A DNA stretch of 64,000 nt, from the NCBI RefSeq assembly GCF_000422425.1, contig NZ_AULT01000006.1, forward strand, positions 1 through 64,000. The letters are read 5' to 3'. This stretch comes from Oceanospirillum beijerinckii DSM 7166. GTDB taxonomy: Bacteria > Pseudomonadota > Gammaproteobacteria > Pseudomonadales > Halomonadaceae. Below the pieces are notes generated by a model, which was not told the origin of the DNA, made no database searches, and was given only the letters and a program-made list of their open reading frames with translations. The stretch's first letter is position 1; each line of letters begins with the position of its first letter. The translations under genes and the position numbers were made by a program. This document shows, piece by piece, positions 9,675-18,655 of this stretch.

Positions 9675-9692
9675 TATAGATAAAAGTCTATA
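9675..9692. promoter_or_regulatory. Candidate LysR operator
   Basis: TATAGA (9675-9680) and TCTATA (9687-9692) form a perfect inverted repeat with a six-base spacer, in the divergent region between lysR and the sbtA genes. LysR proteins bind such dyads. Inferred only. Confidence 0.4.
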
Positions 9693-9833
9693 TAAAACAT
9701 AATTAATCTCGATTTCAATCTATATCACTTAATGTGGATAATCCTTCCCCAACAACGATGGTTGCAGCCTGGTATTCCGATTCATCTCTCAGCCATCAAT
9801 CTTTATAACCGGTAAGCTATCTGGAGACCTATC

Positions 9834-10085
9834 ATGGGTAATAAATCCTTGTACTTTGAACTCTTTGCCATCGCCTTTCTGTTGATAGCAGGCAGTGTGT
9901 TGTTAATGTCAGGTTTACCGGGGTGGGGCTTAATTACTATTGCCGGTATTCTGTCGGCACTGTCCTTTGGCTTAAGAAAAACCGCTGCACATACCTCAAC
10001 CAATACCTCGGCAAACGAGCAGGCTGCTAGCGCTATGTCTTCCAACACCCAGGTTTCTCATTCTTTAACTTCAGAAGCGGCCTAA
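9834..10085 (+). CDS. Small two-span membrane protein next to sbtA
   Basis: An 83-residue protein with two likely membrane segments (about 8-26 and 30-46) and a long tail rich in Ser, Thr, Ala and Asn. I do not recognise its family. It is 13 bases upstream of the sbtA-like gene with its own GGAG ribosome binding site, so the two are surely co-transcribed. It could be an accessory subunit of the transporter. The position recalls that of a partner, but it is not the soluble PII-like SbtB known from cyanobacteria. Confidence 0.65.
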   Translation: MGNKSLYFELFAIAFLLIAGSVLLMSGLPGWGLITIAGILSALSFGLRKTAAHTSTNTSANEQAASAMSSNTQVSHSLTSEAA

Positions 10086-10098
10086 GGGGAGTCATACG

Positions 10099-11031
10099 AT
10101 GCAATTAGATGTCGTTGCCGCCTTTTTTATTATGGGGGCCTGTGCACAACTGCTCAAAGCACCGATCAAGATGCCAAAAGGGCTTTACCAGAGTCTGACC
10201 TTGTTCTTGCTGATCGCTATTGGCTTAAAGGGCGGTATCGCACTGGGTCAGTATGGCAATATCGAACTGCTGTGGCAGTCACTGATGATTATCGGTTTTG
10301 GTGCTTTACTGCCCTTGTTTGCCTTCCCGGTGCTATGGAAAATCGGCGGTTTAAACCGCACTGATTCCGCTTCTATCGCGGCCCATTACGGCTCGGTCAG
10401 TATCGCTACGTTTGCTGTTGCTCTGGCAGTACTGGAAGCAAAAGAGATCAGCTATGAGCCCTACTTCCCGTTGTTTGTAGCGCTGCTGGAGATTCCAGCG
10501 ATTGCTGTGGGTATCTGGCTGGCTCGAAGTAAGGGTGAAGCACTGGATGTAAAAAAGGTGTTGCACGAGATCTTTTTGAATCAGGGGGTGTTGCTACTGA
10601 CCGGTGCTTTATTGGTCGGCTGGTGGGCCGGTGACCAGACCCAGAAACTGATGCCTTTCTTTGGTAATCTGTTCTACGGAGTACTGGCACTGTTCCTACT
10701 GGAGATGGGGCGCGTCGCGATGTCCCGTATCAATCTGTTGAAAGAGTACGGTTCCTTTATCGCCAGCTTTGGTGTTGTGATGCCATTGTTTGGTGCGGCA
10801 ATGGGCGCACTGTTTGCGCAGCTCCTTGGCCTATCCGCAGGTGGCACCATATTGCTGGCAACACTGGGTGGTAGTGCCTCTTATATCGCTGTACCTGCAG
10901 CCATGGCTGTCGCTTTGCCAAGTGCCAATCATAGTTTATCGATCACATCATCACTCACAGTTACGTTCCCATTTAATGTTCTGGTGGGTATTCCGCTGTA
11001 CAGCACCCTGATTGTTGAGCTGATGGCCTAA
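10099..11031 (+). CDS. sbtA: SbtA-type sodium-dependent bicarbonate transporter
   Basis: A 310-residue, highly hydrophobic protein with about ten membrane segments. The start (MQLDVVAAFFIMGACAQLLK) and the LFLLIAIGLKGG stretch are typical of the SbtA family (formerly DUF897), which imports bicarbonate with sodium. Length fits the family. It follows the small membrane protein by 13 bases, has a GGGGAG ribosome binding site, and ends at a strong terminator (11049-11081). The divergent CbbR-like regulator supports a role in inorganic-carbon supply. In a heterotroph this may feed carboxylases; the substrate is inferred from the family. Confidence 0.85.
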   Translation: MQLDVVAAFFIMGACAQLLKAPIKMPKGLYQSLTLFLLIAIGLKGGIALGQYGNIELLWQSLMIIGFGALLPLFAFPVLWKIGGLNRTDSASIAAHYGSVSIATFAVALAVLEAKEISYEPYFPLFVALLEIPAIAVGIWLARSKGEALDVKKVLHEIFLNQGVLLLTGALLVGWWAGDQTQKLMPFFGNLFYGVLALFLLEMGRVAMSRINLLKEYGSFIASFGVVMPLFGAAMGALFAQLLGLSAGGTILLATLGGSASYIAVPAAMAVALPSANHSLSITSSLTVTFPFNVLVGIPLYSTLIVELMA

Positions 11032-11048
11032 ACCGCTTCTTATCTCTG

Positions 11049-11081
11049 TTTTGCTTCAGGGCTTATTGCTCTGAAGCAAAA
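11049..11081. terminator. Bidirectional terminator after sbtA
   Basis: TTTTGCTTCAG (11049-11059) pairs perfectly with CTGAAGCAAAA (11071-11081) across an 11-base loop. It lies between convergent genes. Confidence 0.8.
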
Positions 11082-11162
11082 CCGTGTCAGCTCACCCCGT
11101 TTTATGACGTTGTGTATTGTTTGATAAGTTTGAGAAAAAGAGGAGTAATAAAGTGCACGGAG

Positions 11163-11516
11163 CTAAACCTCTTCATAAATGGCATAAAACTTCTGTGCTT
11201 CACCAATGGTTTCCCAGGTGCCCTGATAACCCGCGGGTATGACAAAAGCATCACCGGCATTGATCTCTTCAGAGACACCCTCTGCATCGGTCAGAATTGC
11301 TTTGCCCTTGATTAGGTAGCAAAACTCATCTTCGGTGTAGTTCAGCGCCCATTTACCTTCGGTGGAAGACCAGACTCCGCAGAAGAAGTTTTCTTTTTCA
11401 TTGGTAAAAAGATTCTCCAACACCTCTTTGGGTGCCCCCGCCAATACACGCTCGGGGTTAATCGGTGTGGGTTCGCCTGCATCGGCTGCAGGAGTAATAC
11501 GTTTCAGTTTTGTCAT
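11163..11516 (-). CDS. Cupin-domain protein (EutQ/DUF861-like)
   Basis: A 117-residue single-domain cupin. The two cupin motifs are visible around EDEFCYLIKGKAIL and INAGDAFVIPAGYQGTW; the latter is typical of the DUF861/EutQ-like group. I chose the ATG at 11516 because ACGGAGG lies seven bases upstream, whereas longer readings lack a site. Cupins of this type are often found with amine-use and putrescine genes, and this one lies near the putrescine locus, so a link is plausible. Substrate and catalytic role are unknown. Confidence 0.8.
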   Translation of the reverse strand: MTKLKRITPAADAGEPTPINPERVLAGAPKEVLENLFTNEKENFFCGVWSSTEGKWALNYTEDEFCYLIKGKAILTDAEGVSEEINAGDAFVIPAGYQGTWETIGEAQKFYAIYEEV

Positions 11517-11603
11517 TGTAAACCTCCGTTCAGAAATCAAATTCCCATAGGGATGTGGTAGATAACAGAGGCAGTTTTTCAGACAGGCTGACAGGCTATT
11601 TCT

Positions 11604-11680
11604 GCTTAGCATTAATAATAGGGCTTAGCATTAATGATAGGGCTTAGCATTAATAATAGGGCTTAGCATTAATAATAAGG
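11604..11680. repeat. Four tandem copies of a 19-bp unit
   Basis: GCTTAGCATTAATAATAGG is repeated head to tail at 11604, 11623, 11642 and 11661. The second copy has a single G change and the last has one extra A. It lies between the cupin start and the tetR stop. Confidence 0.95.
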
Positions 11681-11738
11681 CTTCGCTACTCTAATAAAAC
11701 TAAGCGTGCTCCATCGAGCTTAGCGTTATTCGAGGCGC

Positions 11739-12428
11739 TTAACGGTCTACTTCAGGTTGTTGTTGATGGCGTTCCAGTAAGCTGTACAACATAAACTTTA
11801 GATCTGCTAGGGTACGACGTGCCCGTTCGCCTTTTTGGTTAACCACAACCAGGAAAGTACTGTGACTGACTTCCAGGTAAACCCGCCCCAGCCGTTCCCG
11901 TTCTTTCAGGTGGCGTTTGATTCCCATACGCTTAAAGAGGCTGGCCATATGTGAGATCACCATCTCATCGTGGCGAATATCCAGCTCTTTGAGTTCAGGC
12001 ACAGAAAACATTGCCTGCACTAATGTCAGTACGGCTTTTTGGCGCTTATAGACCTTAAGGTTCAGCTTCAGCATCTCATCCAGCAGGGCGTCAAGCTCCA
12101 TCTCCTCAACAGGCAAGGCGGTCATTTGCCCCATCACCTGTTCCACGTCGTTCAGCCAATTTTGAGCCATGGCATACAAAATCGCATGCTTGTTGGGAAA
12201 ATAGTGATACAGAGAACCGACTGAAATCCCCACTTCCTTGGCGATTAGAATGGTACTCAAATCATCTAAACCGACTTTTTCAAGCAGTTCGCCAGTCACG
12301 TCAAGAATCTCTTTGGAGCGTTTTCTTGAACGCCCCTGTACTGGCGCTGTTCTGGGGCTTAAGTCCTGCTTAGTCCGTTTTTCCAACACATCTGATGACG
12401 CGTTTTTTTTCTGCTCTTTACCCTGCAT
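11739..12428 (-). CDS. TetR/AcrR-family regulator
   Basis: A 229-residue regulator with a disordered basic N-terminus (about 38 residues), then the TetR helix-turn-helix (STILIAKEVGISVGSLYHYFPNKHAIL, seen as two parts around residues 60-85) and an all-helical ligand domain. It follows the gamma-glutamylputrescine oxidase gene in the same direction after 58 bases, so it is a candidate repressor of the putrescine locus. A TATAAT sits in the loop of the hairpin just upstream and may be its own -10 box. No strong ribosome binding site is visible. Confidence 0.85.
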   Translation of the reverse strand: MQGKEQKKNASSDVLEKRTKQDLSPRTAPVQGRSRKRSKEILDVTGELLEKVGLDDLSTILIAKEVGISVGSLYHYFPNKHAILYAMAQNWLNDVEQVMGQMTALPVEEMELDALLDEMLKLNLKVYKRQKAVLTLVQAMFSVPELKELDIRHDEMVISHMASLFKRMGIKRHLKERERLGRVYLEVSHSTFLVVVNQKGERARRTLADLKFMLYSLLERHQQQPEVDR

Positions 12429-12443
12429 TGACGTCCAATCCGA

Positions 12444-12488
12444 AAGCCTGAAAAACTGCCATTATAATGTAAAAGTATTTTCAGGCTT
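12444..12488 (-). terminator. Hairpin at the end of puuB
   Basis: AAGCCTGAAAA (12444-12454) and TTTTCAGGCTT (12478-12488) pair perfectly around a 23-base loop containing TATAAT. It overlaps the oxidase stop codon. It may end that transcript or shape the tetR leader. Confidence 0.5.
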
Positions 12489-13770
12489 AGAAAAAACGAT
12501 CCCGCATTGAGTAATACAGCATGCCGGTAACCAGACCTGGCCAACGTAGCAGAGTACCGCCAGGGAAGGTCGGTGTGGGCATCCTGGCAAAAGTATCAAA
12601 TCTCTCAGCGCTACCGCTTAGCGCCTCCGCCATCAGTTTGCCGCCGAGGGTCGCTAAAGCGACACCATGGCCAGAGTACCCCTGGGCAACAAACAGGTTG
12701 TCCTCAATGCGGTCAAAGAATGGCATACGATTCATGGTAATCGCCAGCGTACCGCCCCAGCCGTAATCAATGCGCAGGTCTTTTAGCTCTGGATAGAACT
12801 CCAGCATATACTTGCGCACAAAATTAGGAATATCTTTGGGGAAGCTGGAGGTGTAGTTTTCACCACCGCCCCATAGCAAGCGATTATCCCCTGACAGCTT
12901 GAAGTAGTTGATCACAAAGCGAGAGTCGGCTACTGCTACGTCGTCTCGGTTGATCCGGCGACACATCTCTTCACTTAAGGGTTCAGTCGCTAGGATAAAG
13001 TTATTAATGGGCATAATCTTACCCGCGACCCGGGGCTCCAGTTTCCCCAGATAACCGTTACAGGCGAGCAAGATGTATTTTGTATTAACCCGACCGCTCT
13101 CGGTAATCACATGAGCGTTTTGTCCTGTTTGATAGCTCTGAACGCGGGTGTCTTCATAAATTGCTACACCGGCCTTTTCGGCCGCAGCGGCCAGACCCAA
13201 GGCATAATTGAGAGGGTGTAAGTGTGCCCCCCGTGTCCAATATTCACCCGCAGAGTAACGATCTGTACCCAGCATGTCGGCGACCTCAGACGGTTCAACA
13301 TATTGGATATCCTGATAGTCCAGTACCTTGTGTTTGTACTCAACAGATTCTTTAAACTCATCATTGTGTTTGGTTTTGGCAGCAACATGCAGTACACCCT
13401 GTTTCAAATCGCATTGGATCTGGTGTTTCGCAATCAGGTCTTTAACCAAATCAACCGACTCAAGAGACATCTGCCACAATGCATCCGCATTTTGTTTACC
13501 CACCTTACGGACCATATCGGCATGATCCATATTGTGCCCCTGGCAGACCTGACCACCGTTACGACCAGACGCTCCCCAGCCCACCTTCTCAGCTTCCAAT
13601 AAGCTAACACTGTAACCTTTTTCAGCCAGATGGAGAGCTGCGGAGAGACCGGTATAGCCGGCACCGATCACACAAATATCGGTGCTGATCTCTCCCTGTA
13701 GCTCCGGGTAGTCCTGTTTTGCATTCGCGGAAGCCGCGTAATAGGACGCTTCATACCCTTTTAAACTCAT
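12487..13770 (-). CDS. puuB: Gamma-glutamylputrescine oxidase (FAD-dependent)
   Basis: A 427-residue FAD oxidoreductase of the DAO family. The dinucleotide-binding motif GAGYTG (residues 36-41) and the RNGGQVCQGHN stretch are typical of PuuB/OrdL enzymes. In the Puu pathway it oxidises gamma-glutamylputrescine to the aldehyde. Its divergent neighbour is a gamma-glutamylputrescine synthetase, followed by a polyamine-binding protein and the matching aldehyde dehydrogenase, which makes the call strong. The hydrolase PuuD and transaminase PuuE are not in the window. Control is probably from the 427-base divergent region that carries two similar dyads. Confidence 0.88.
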   Translation of the reverse strand: MSLKGYEASYYAASANAKQDYPELQGEISTDICVIGAGYTGLSAALHLAEKGYSVSLLEAEKVGWGASGRNGGQVCQGHNMDHADMVRKVGKQNADALWQMSLESVDLVKDLIAKHQIQCDLKQGVLHVAAKTKHNDEFKESVEYKHKVLDYQDIQYVEPSEVADMLGTDRYSAGEYWTRGAHLHPLNYALGLAAAAEKAGVAIYEDTRVQSYQTGQNAHVITESGRVNTKYILLACNGYLGKLEPRVAGKIMPINNFILATEPLSEEMCRRINRDDVAVADSRFVINYFKLSGDNRLLWGGGENYTSSFPKDIPNFVRKYMLEFYPELKDLRIDYGWGGTLAITMNRMPFFDRIEDNLFVAQGYSGHGVALATLGGKLMAEALSGSAERFDTFARMPTPTFPGGTLLRWPGLVTGMLYYSMRDRFF

Positions 13771-13859
13771 TTGCCCTCCAAAAGATCCAAGGTGCTGTTC
13801 TTGTTAAAATGCTTAAAGCTTCATTTATGAGGAGAAAAGCACTCATTGATTGATGTTTA

Positions 13860-13991
13860 AACCGAATGATAATTCTGGTTGGTGTGCTTTTCAAGTCAGT
13901 ATTTATCGTTGTTGATATAACTTTTTGTTGATTTGGTTTTTGTCATGGCATAATCTTTAAAACCGAATTATGATTCAGTTTGAAGGGTTAT
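13860..13991. promoter_or_regulatory. Two similar dyads in the puuB-puuA divergent region
   Basis: AACCGAATGATAATTCTGGTT (13860-13880 on the plus strand) and a close relative at 13971-13991 share AACCGAAT-N4-ATTC and are imperfect palindromes. Two copies 111 bases apart in a shared promoter region look like regulator sites, perhaps for the TetR protein. A further dyad, GAACCAT/ATGGTTC, lies at 14018-14042. Confidence 0.5.
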
Positions 13992-14197
13992 TGTATCCAG
14001 GTGAATCGAACCATCATTCGACTTAATGGTTCCTGGTCGAGCCGATTTCTGGAACCGCATCTAAAACCGTCTTTCCTGGTAAAAAGCCTATCAGCAGGCT
14101 AAAGCTTAAATACGTCATGCAACATCAGACGTGTGATATTGACTGAGCAACAGCTCAGCAAAGGTGAGACGAAACGCAAAAATCAAATAGGTGATTT

Positions 14198-15544
14198 ATG
14201 GAAGCCGTGGCAAGCTTTCTCAAAGAGAACGCCATTACAGAGGTAGAGTCCACCTTAGCGGACATGACAGGTAATGCCCGAGGAAAATTCTACCCAACTA
14301 AAAAGTTTCTGGCCGAAAAAGGGGGCAAAATTCCAGAGAGCCTGTTGGTACAAACCGTCAACGGTGAGTGGGCCGATAACCACTATGACATCGTTGATCC
14401 AACAGATAAAGATATGGTGCTTGAGCCTGACCCAGAAACTCTTCGCCTAGTCCCCTGGGCTGAGGAGCCCACGGCTCTTGTGATCAATGACTGCTATACC
14501 AGTGACGGTGAGTTACATCCGTTATCCAGCCGTTCTGTATTGCGTCGTGTGCTGGAGTTATATGAGAAAGAGGGGTTAAAGCCCGTTATTGCACCAGAAG
14601 TTGAGTTCTATCTGGTCCAAAAAAATATCGACCCGGACTACGAGTTAAAACCAGCCACTGGTCGCTCTGGGCGAAGGGAAACGGCACGCCAATCTTACAG
14701 TATTGATGCTGTGAATGAGTTCAACCCGGTTATTGATACCCTCTATAGTTACTGTGATGAGCTAAAGCTGGATGTTGATACCCTGATTCATGAATCCGGT
14801 GCCGCTCAGATGGAGATTAATTTCCTGCACGGGGACGCCCTAAGCCTGGCTGATCAGGTGTTTGTGTTTAAGCGCGCACTGCGTGAAACGGCATTGAAGC
14901 ACGGTATGTACGCCACCTTTATGGCAAAACCAATGCAGAATGAGCCGGGCAGTTCTATGCATATCCATCAGAGCCTGATCGATATCAATACCGGCAAAAA
15001 TATCTTTGCAGGTGAGAAAGAAGGTGAGTTTACAGAGGCCTTCTACCACTATATTGGTGGCCTGCAAAAGTATACGCCCAACGCAATCTCCTTCTATGCG
15101 CCTAATGTAAACTCCTATCGCCGCTTTGCGCCTGAAATAGCAGCCCCCATTAACTTTGACTGGGGTATTGATAATCGCACAGCAGGTCTACGTGTGCCGG
15201 AAGCCCCTTTGGCAGCCACTCGTTTGGAAAACCGCTTCCCAGGTGCCGATTGCAACCCCTATCTGGCGATTGCTGCAAGCCTGGCCTGTGGTTACCTCGG
15301 TATGAAAGCCGGTATTAAACCTTCTGAGCCTTCGGCCGGTATTACCGCTGAAGAAGGTGACCCTGTTGAAGTTGCACGCTCGCTGGAAGAAGCCCTGAGG
15401 CTACTGGAAGACTGCCCAGAGCTGCAAGATATTCTGGGCAAGCGCTTTATCGAAGCTTATGTCGGAGTAAAGCGTGCCGAGTTTGAGACCTTTAATCGGG
15501 TGATCAGCTCCTGGGAACGTGAATTCCTGTTGCTGACTGTCTGA
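14198..15544 (+). CDS. puuA: Gamma-glutamylputrescine synthetase (glutamine synthetase family)
   Basis: A 448-residue member of the glutamine synthetase family. Family motifs are in order: EVEFYLV, ESGAAQMEINF, SSMHIHQSL and NRTAGLRVP, followed by ENRFPGADCNPYLA. PuuA ligates glutamate to putrescine using ATP as the first step of putrescine use. The neighbours (PuuB-like, PuuC-like and a polyamine-binding protein) decide between this and true glutamine synthetase. A terminator follows at 15577-15606, so the next gene may have its own promoter or depend on read-through. Confidence 0.88.
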   Translation: MEAVASFLKENAITEVESTLADMTGNARGKFYPTKKFLAEKGGKIPESLLVQTVNGEWADNHYDIVDPTDKDMVLEPDPETLRLVPWAEEPTALVINDCYTSDGELHPLSSRSVLRRVLELYEKEGLKPVIAPEVEFYLVQKNIDPDYELKPATGRSGRRETARQSYSIDAVNEFNPVIDTLYSYCDELKLDVDTLIHESGAAQMEINFLHGDALSLADQVFVFKRALRETALKHGMYATFMAKPMQNEPGSSMHIHQSLIDINTGKNIFAGEKEGEFTEAFYHYIGGLQKYTPNAISFYAPNVNSYRRFAPEIAAPINFDWGIDNRTAGLRVPEAPLAATRLENRFPGADCNPYLAIAASLACGYLGMKAGIKPSEPSAGITAEEGDPVEVARSLEEALRLLEDCPELQDILGKRFIEAYVGVKRAEFETFNRVISSWEREFLLLTV

Positions 15545-15576
15545 TATTTTTCCACAACCCGCATCCAATGAGATTG

Positions 15577-15606
15577 TCGCTACCACGACCGCTTTTGTGG
15601 TAGCGA
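15577..15606 (+). terminator. Terminator after puuA
   Basis: TCGCTACCAC (15577-15586) pairs perfectly with GTGGTAGCGA (15597-15606); a TTTTTAT run follows shortly after. Confidence 0.8.
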
Positions 15607-15650
15607 TGCATTTTTATATCCGCGATAAACATAGATGAGAGACCACAACA

Positions 15651-16772
15651 ATGAGAAAAGCTATGTCATCCCGTTTAAAAACGTTGGCAGCCGCAACGGC
15701 TTTAAGCGTCGCCTCCTGGGCACCCAGTATTTATGCACAGGAAGTACTGAACTTTTATAACTGGTCGGATTATATCGGTGAAGAAACCATCGCCCGTTTT
15801 GAGAAAGAGACGGGGATTAAGGTGAACTACGATGTTTACGACAGTAATGAAACTCTGGAAGCGAAACTGCTCGCGGGGAACTCCGGCTATGACTTAGTCG
15901 TACCCAGCTCTCATTTTATGTCATTGCAGATTAAAGCCGGTATTTTCCAGCAACTGGATAAGTCCTTACTGCCGAATATAAGCAATATGGACCCTAAACT
16001 GATGACCATGTTAGAAAGTAAAGACCCCGGTAATCAGTACGGCATTCCTTATCTTTGGGGCACAACGGGTATTGGTTATAACCCTAAGCAGGTCGCTGAA
16101 GTACTGGGCGAGGATGCACCTGTCGATAGCTGGGAGCTTATTTTTAATCCTAAATATATGGAAAAACTGGCGAAGTGCGGCGTGACCTTCCTGGATTCGC
16201 CGGATGAGATGTATCCATTTGCCCTTATGTATAACGGCGAAGATCCTAAGGCAAATAAGCGTAAATACTTCAAATCCAATAGTCCGGCAACCAAAACCTT
16301 AAAAGAGGTTCGCCCCTATGTGAAACAGTTTACCTCATCTCAATACACCAATGACCTGGCTAACGGCGATACTTGTGTTGCGGTCGGTTTTTCTGGTGAT
16401 GTCTTCCAGGCTGCGGCCCGTGCAGAAGAGGCCGGTAATGGAATTGAAGTGGTTTACAGCATTCCGAAGGAAGGCAGCGAGATGTGGTTTGATATGTTGC
16501 TGATTCCAGCAGATGCCAAGAATGCCACCAATGCCCACAAACTGATCAACTTTCTAATGCGCCCCGAAATTATTGCGGAAATTACCGACTACGTTTGGTA
16601 CGCCAATCCAAACCCGGCTGCGAACGCGTTGATTGACCCTGAAATTGCGAATGATCCCGCAATTTACCCAACAGCAGCGGTACGCAATAATTTATTTATC
16701 AACACGCAAGTCCCTCCTAAGGTTGCGAAAGTACGTAATCGTACCTGGACAGAGATCAAATCAGGCCGCTAA
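15651..16772 (+). CDS. potF: Periplasmic putrescine/polyamine-binding protein
   Basis: A 373-residue substrate-binding protein of an ABC importer. A signal peptide ends near IYAQE, then the mature start VLNFYNWSDYIGEETIARF is typical of PotF/SpuD polyamine binders. Putrescine-specific versus spermidine-specific cannot be told by eye, so the symbol is approximate. No permease or ATPase gene lies next to it, so it must work with an importer encoded elsewhere. Placement between puuA and puuC supports putrescine supply to the pathway. Confidence 0.85.
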   Translation: MRKAMSSRLKTLAAATALSVASWAPSIYAQEVLNFYNWSDYIGEETIARFEKETGIKVNYDVYDSNETLEAKLLAGNSGYDLVVPSSHFMSLQIKAGIFQQLDKSLLPNISNMDPKLMTMLESKDPGNQYGIPYLWGTTGIGYNPKQVAEVLGEDAPVDSWELIFNPKYMEKLAKCGVTFLDSPDEMYPFALMYNGEDPKANKRKYFKSNSPATKTLKEVRPYVKQFTSSQYTNDLANGDTCVAVGFSGDVFQAAARAEEAGNGIEVVYSIPKEGSEMWFDMLLIPADAKNATNAHKLINFLMRPEIIAEITDYVWYANPNPAANALIDPEIANDPAIYPTAAVRNNLFINTQVPPKVAKVRNRTWTEIKSGR

Positions 16773-16914
16773 AAGCAGCAATAGCAGATGGCTTAGTCTG
16801 CTATCAATACAGACGATGCTCAGCCAGATCAACGAGGCGCTTTCAGTTTGAGGGAAGTGCCTCGTTGCGGCTCTGGCCATCATCAAAATAACCATTCAAT
16901 TTTCTGAACCTATC

Positions 16915-18408
16915 ATGAGCACACAAGAAACGATTAACTGGGCGGCGAAAGCGGTTGAGATCACTTTTCCAACCCAGGCCATTATTAATGGTAAAAGCGT
17001 AGATTCTGTTTCAGGCAAGACGGCCACGGTTTTTAATCCAGCGACAGGAAAAGCGTTAGCTCAGGTTGCTGATTGCACTCCCGATGATGCCGATATCGCT
17101 GTGGGATATGCCCGTGCAAGCTATGAGTCTGGTGTTTGGTCTCAGCAATCCCCTCAGGCGCGTAAAAAAGTCCTGTTGCGTTGGGTTGAACTGATTGAAG
17201 AGCACGCCGATGAGTTAGCTCTGTTGGAATCCCTTAATGCAGGTAAACCGATCAGCGACACCTGTAATGTGGATATTCCAGGGGCTATCACTACTCTACG
17301 CTGGACCGCTGAAGCGATTGATAAGGTTTACGATGAGATCGCACCAACTGCCCCTAATACCCTGGCGCTGATCAACCGTATGCCATTGGGTATCGTTCTG
17401 GCCATCGTGCCGTGGAACTTCCCGCTATCGACAACCGCCTGGAAGCTAGCCCCCTCTTTGGCGACTGGTAACTCCGTTATCCTGAAACCAGACCCTAAAA
17501 CGCCGTTTACTGCACTGCGGATTGCTCAGTTGGCGATTGAAGCGGGTTTGCCGGACGGTGTACTCCAGGTACTACCCGGTGATGGTGCCAACCTGGGAAA
17601 ACACTTGTCCCTGCACCCGGATATTGATGGCCAGACCTTTACCGGCTCTACCGCTGTGGGTAAGTTGCTCACCGAATACTCTGCCAAATCCAACCTTAAG
17701 CGCACCTTCCTGGAACTGGGCGGTAAGAGTGCCAATATTGTTTTTGCTGATGCGGATCTGGATAAAGCGGCTGAGATGGCTGCTGTAGCGGGTTTCTATA
17801 ACTCCGGGCAGACCTGTACCGCAGGCACCCGCTTGCTGATTGAAGAATCCATCTACGATGAGTTCCTGGAAAAAGTGGCACACTATACCCGTCAATGGGT
17901 GCCTGCCGATCCTTTGGACCCCGGCAGTAATATGGGGCCAGTGATCGATCAACGTCAGCTGGATACTATTCAGAGCTATATCAAAATTGGCCTGGAAGAG
18001 GGAGCTAGATTGCTGTGTGGGGGTAACGTGGTGGCCTCAGAGCAGGGGGGCTTCTTCCATGAGCCGACGGTTTTCGCTGATGTAAATAACGATATGCGTA
18101 TTGCCAGGGAAGAGATTTTCGGCCCTGTTGTTTCAGCCATTCCTTTTAAGGATGTGGACGATGCCATCCGTATTGCCAATGACTCCCCTTATGGCCTGGC
18201 CGGTGCCGTATGGAGTCGCAATATTAATACCGCGCACAAGGTGGCAGCGGCGGTACGTACGGGCACCATGGGTGTGAATAACTATTTTGGTGGTGATATT
18301 ACGGTGCCCTTTGGCGGCTTTAAAGAGTCTGGCAATGGGCGGGATAAATCCCTGCATGCGATGCATGATTATACCGAGCTTAAAACGATCTGGATTGAGC
18401 TGGATTGA
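16915..18408 (+). CDS. puuC: Gamma-glutamyl-gamma-aminobutyraldehyde dehydrogenase
   Basis: A 497-residue NAD(P)-dependent aldehyde dehydrogenase. Catalytic Cys301 lies in NSGQTCTAG and the general base Glu267 in LELGGKS. The N-terminal region and length fit PuuC, which oxidises the aldehyde made by PuuB. It follows the polyamine-binding protein by 142 bases. The stop codon at 18406-18408 falls within a five-copy 10-bp repeat, so its last residues (WIELD) are encoded by repeat sequence. A terminator lies at 18576-18611. Confidence 0.87.
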   Translation: MSTQETINWAAKAVEITFPTQAIINGKSVDSVSGKTATVFNPATGKALAQVADCTPDDADIAVGYARASYESGVWSQQSPQARKKVLLRWVELIEEHADELALLESLNAGKPISDTCNVDIPGAITTLRWTAEAIDKVYDEIAPTAPNTLALINRMPLGIVLAIVPWNFPLSTTAWKLAPSLATGNSVILKPDPKTPFTALRIAQLAIEAGLPDGVLQVLPGDGANLGKHLSLHPDIDGQTFTGSTAVGKLLTEYSAKSNLKRTFLELGGKSANIVFADADLDKAAEMAAVAGFYNSGQTCTAGTRLLIEESIYDEFLEKVAHYTRQWVPADPLDPGSNMGPVIDQRQLDTIQSYIKIGLEEGARLLCGGNVVASEQGGFFHEPTVFADVNNDMRIAREEIFGPVVSAIPFKDVDDAIRIANDSPYGLAGAVWSRNINTAHKVAAAVRTGTMGVNNYFGGDITVPFGGFKESGNGRDKSLHAMHDYTELKTIWIELD

Positions 18409-18440
18409 GCTGGATTGAGCTGGATTGAGCTGGATTGAGC
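18391..18440 (+). repeat. Five perfect copies of a 10-bp repeat across the puuC stop
   Basis: TGGATTGAGC occurs five times without a break. The second copy supplies the in-frame TGA stop. Extra copies would not change the protein because the stop is always met in copy two. Confidence 0.97.
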
Positions 18441-18575
18441 CGGATAAAACCGTTTAAGCTGATACACTACTGCTCTAAGTCCCTACAGGGTTAAAAGGGC
18501 CAAGAGTTACCATAACAATGACATTGATACATTGAAAAACTGTGCCCTCGCGATCGGGTAAAGAAGCCCAATGAC

Positions 18576-18611
18576 AAAGGCCAGCACATGCTATGAGCGG
18601 AGCTGGCCTTT
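18576..18611 (+). terminator. Terminator after puuC
   Basis: AAAGGCCAGC (18576-18585) pairs perfectly with GCTGGCCTTT (18602-18611), followed by TT on the plus strand. It may serve both directions because the E2 gene converges from the right. Confidence 0.8.
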
Positions 18612-18655
18612 TTGTTCTCAAAAATTGTGTACAGTTCAGGTTACTTTAGTCAAAA

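Noticed and set aside
11604-11680. CRISPR array
   Set aside because: The 19-bp units are directly adjacent with no spacers; it is a plain tandem repeat.
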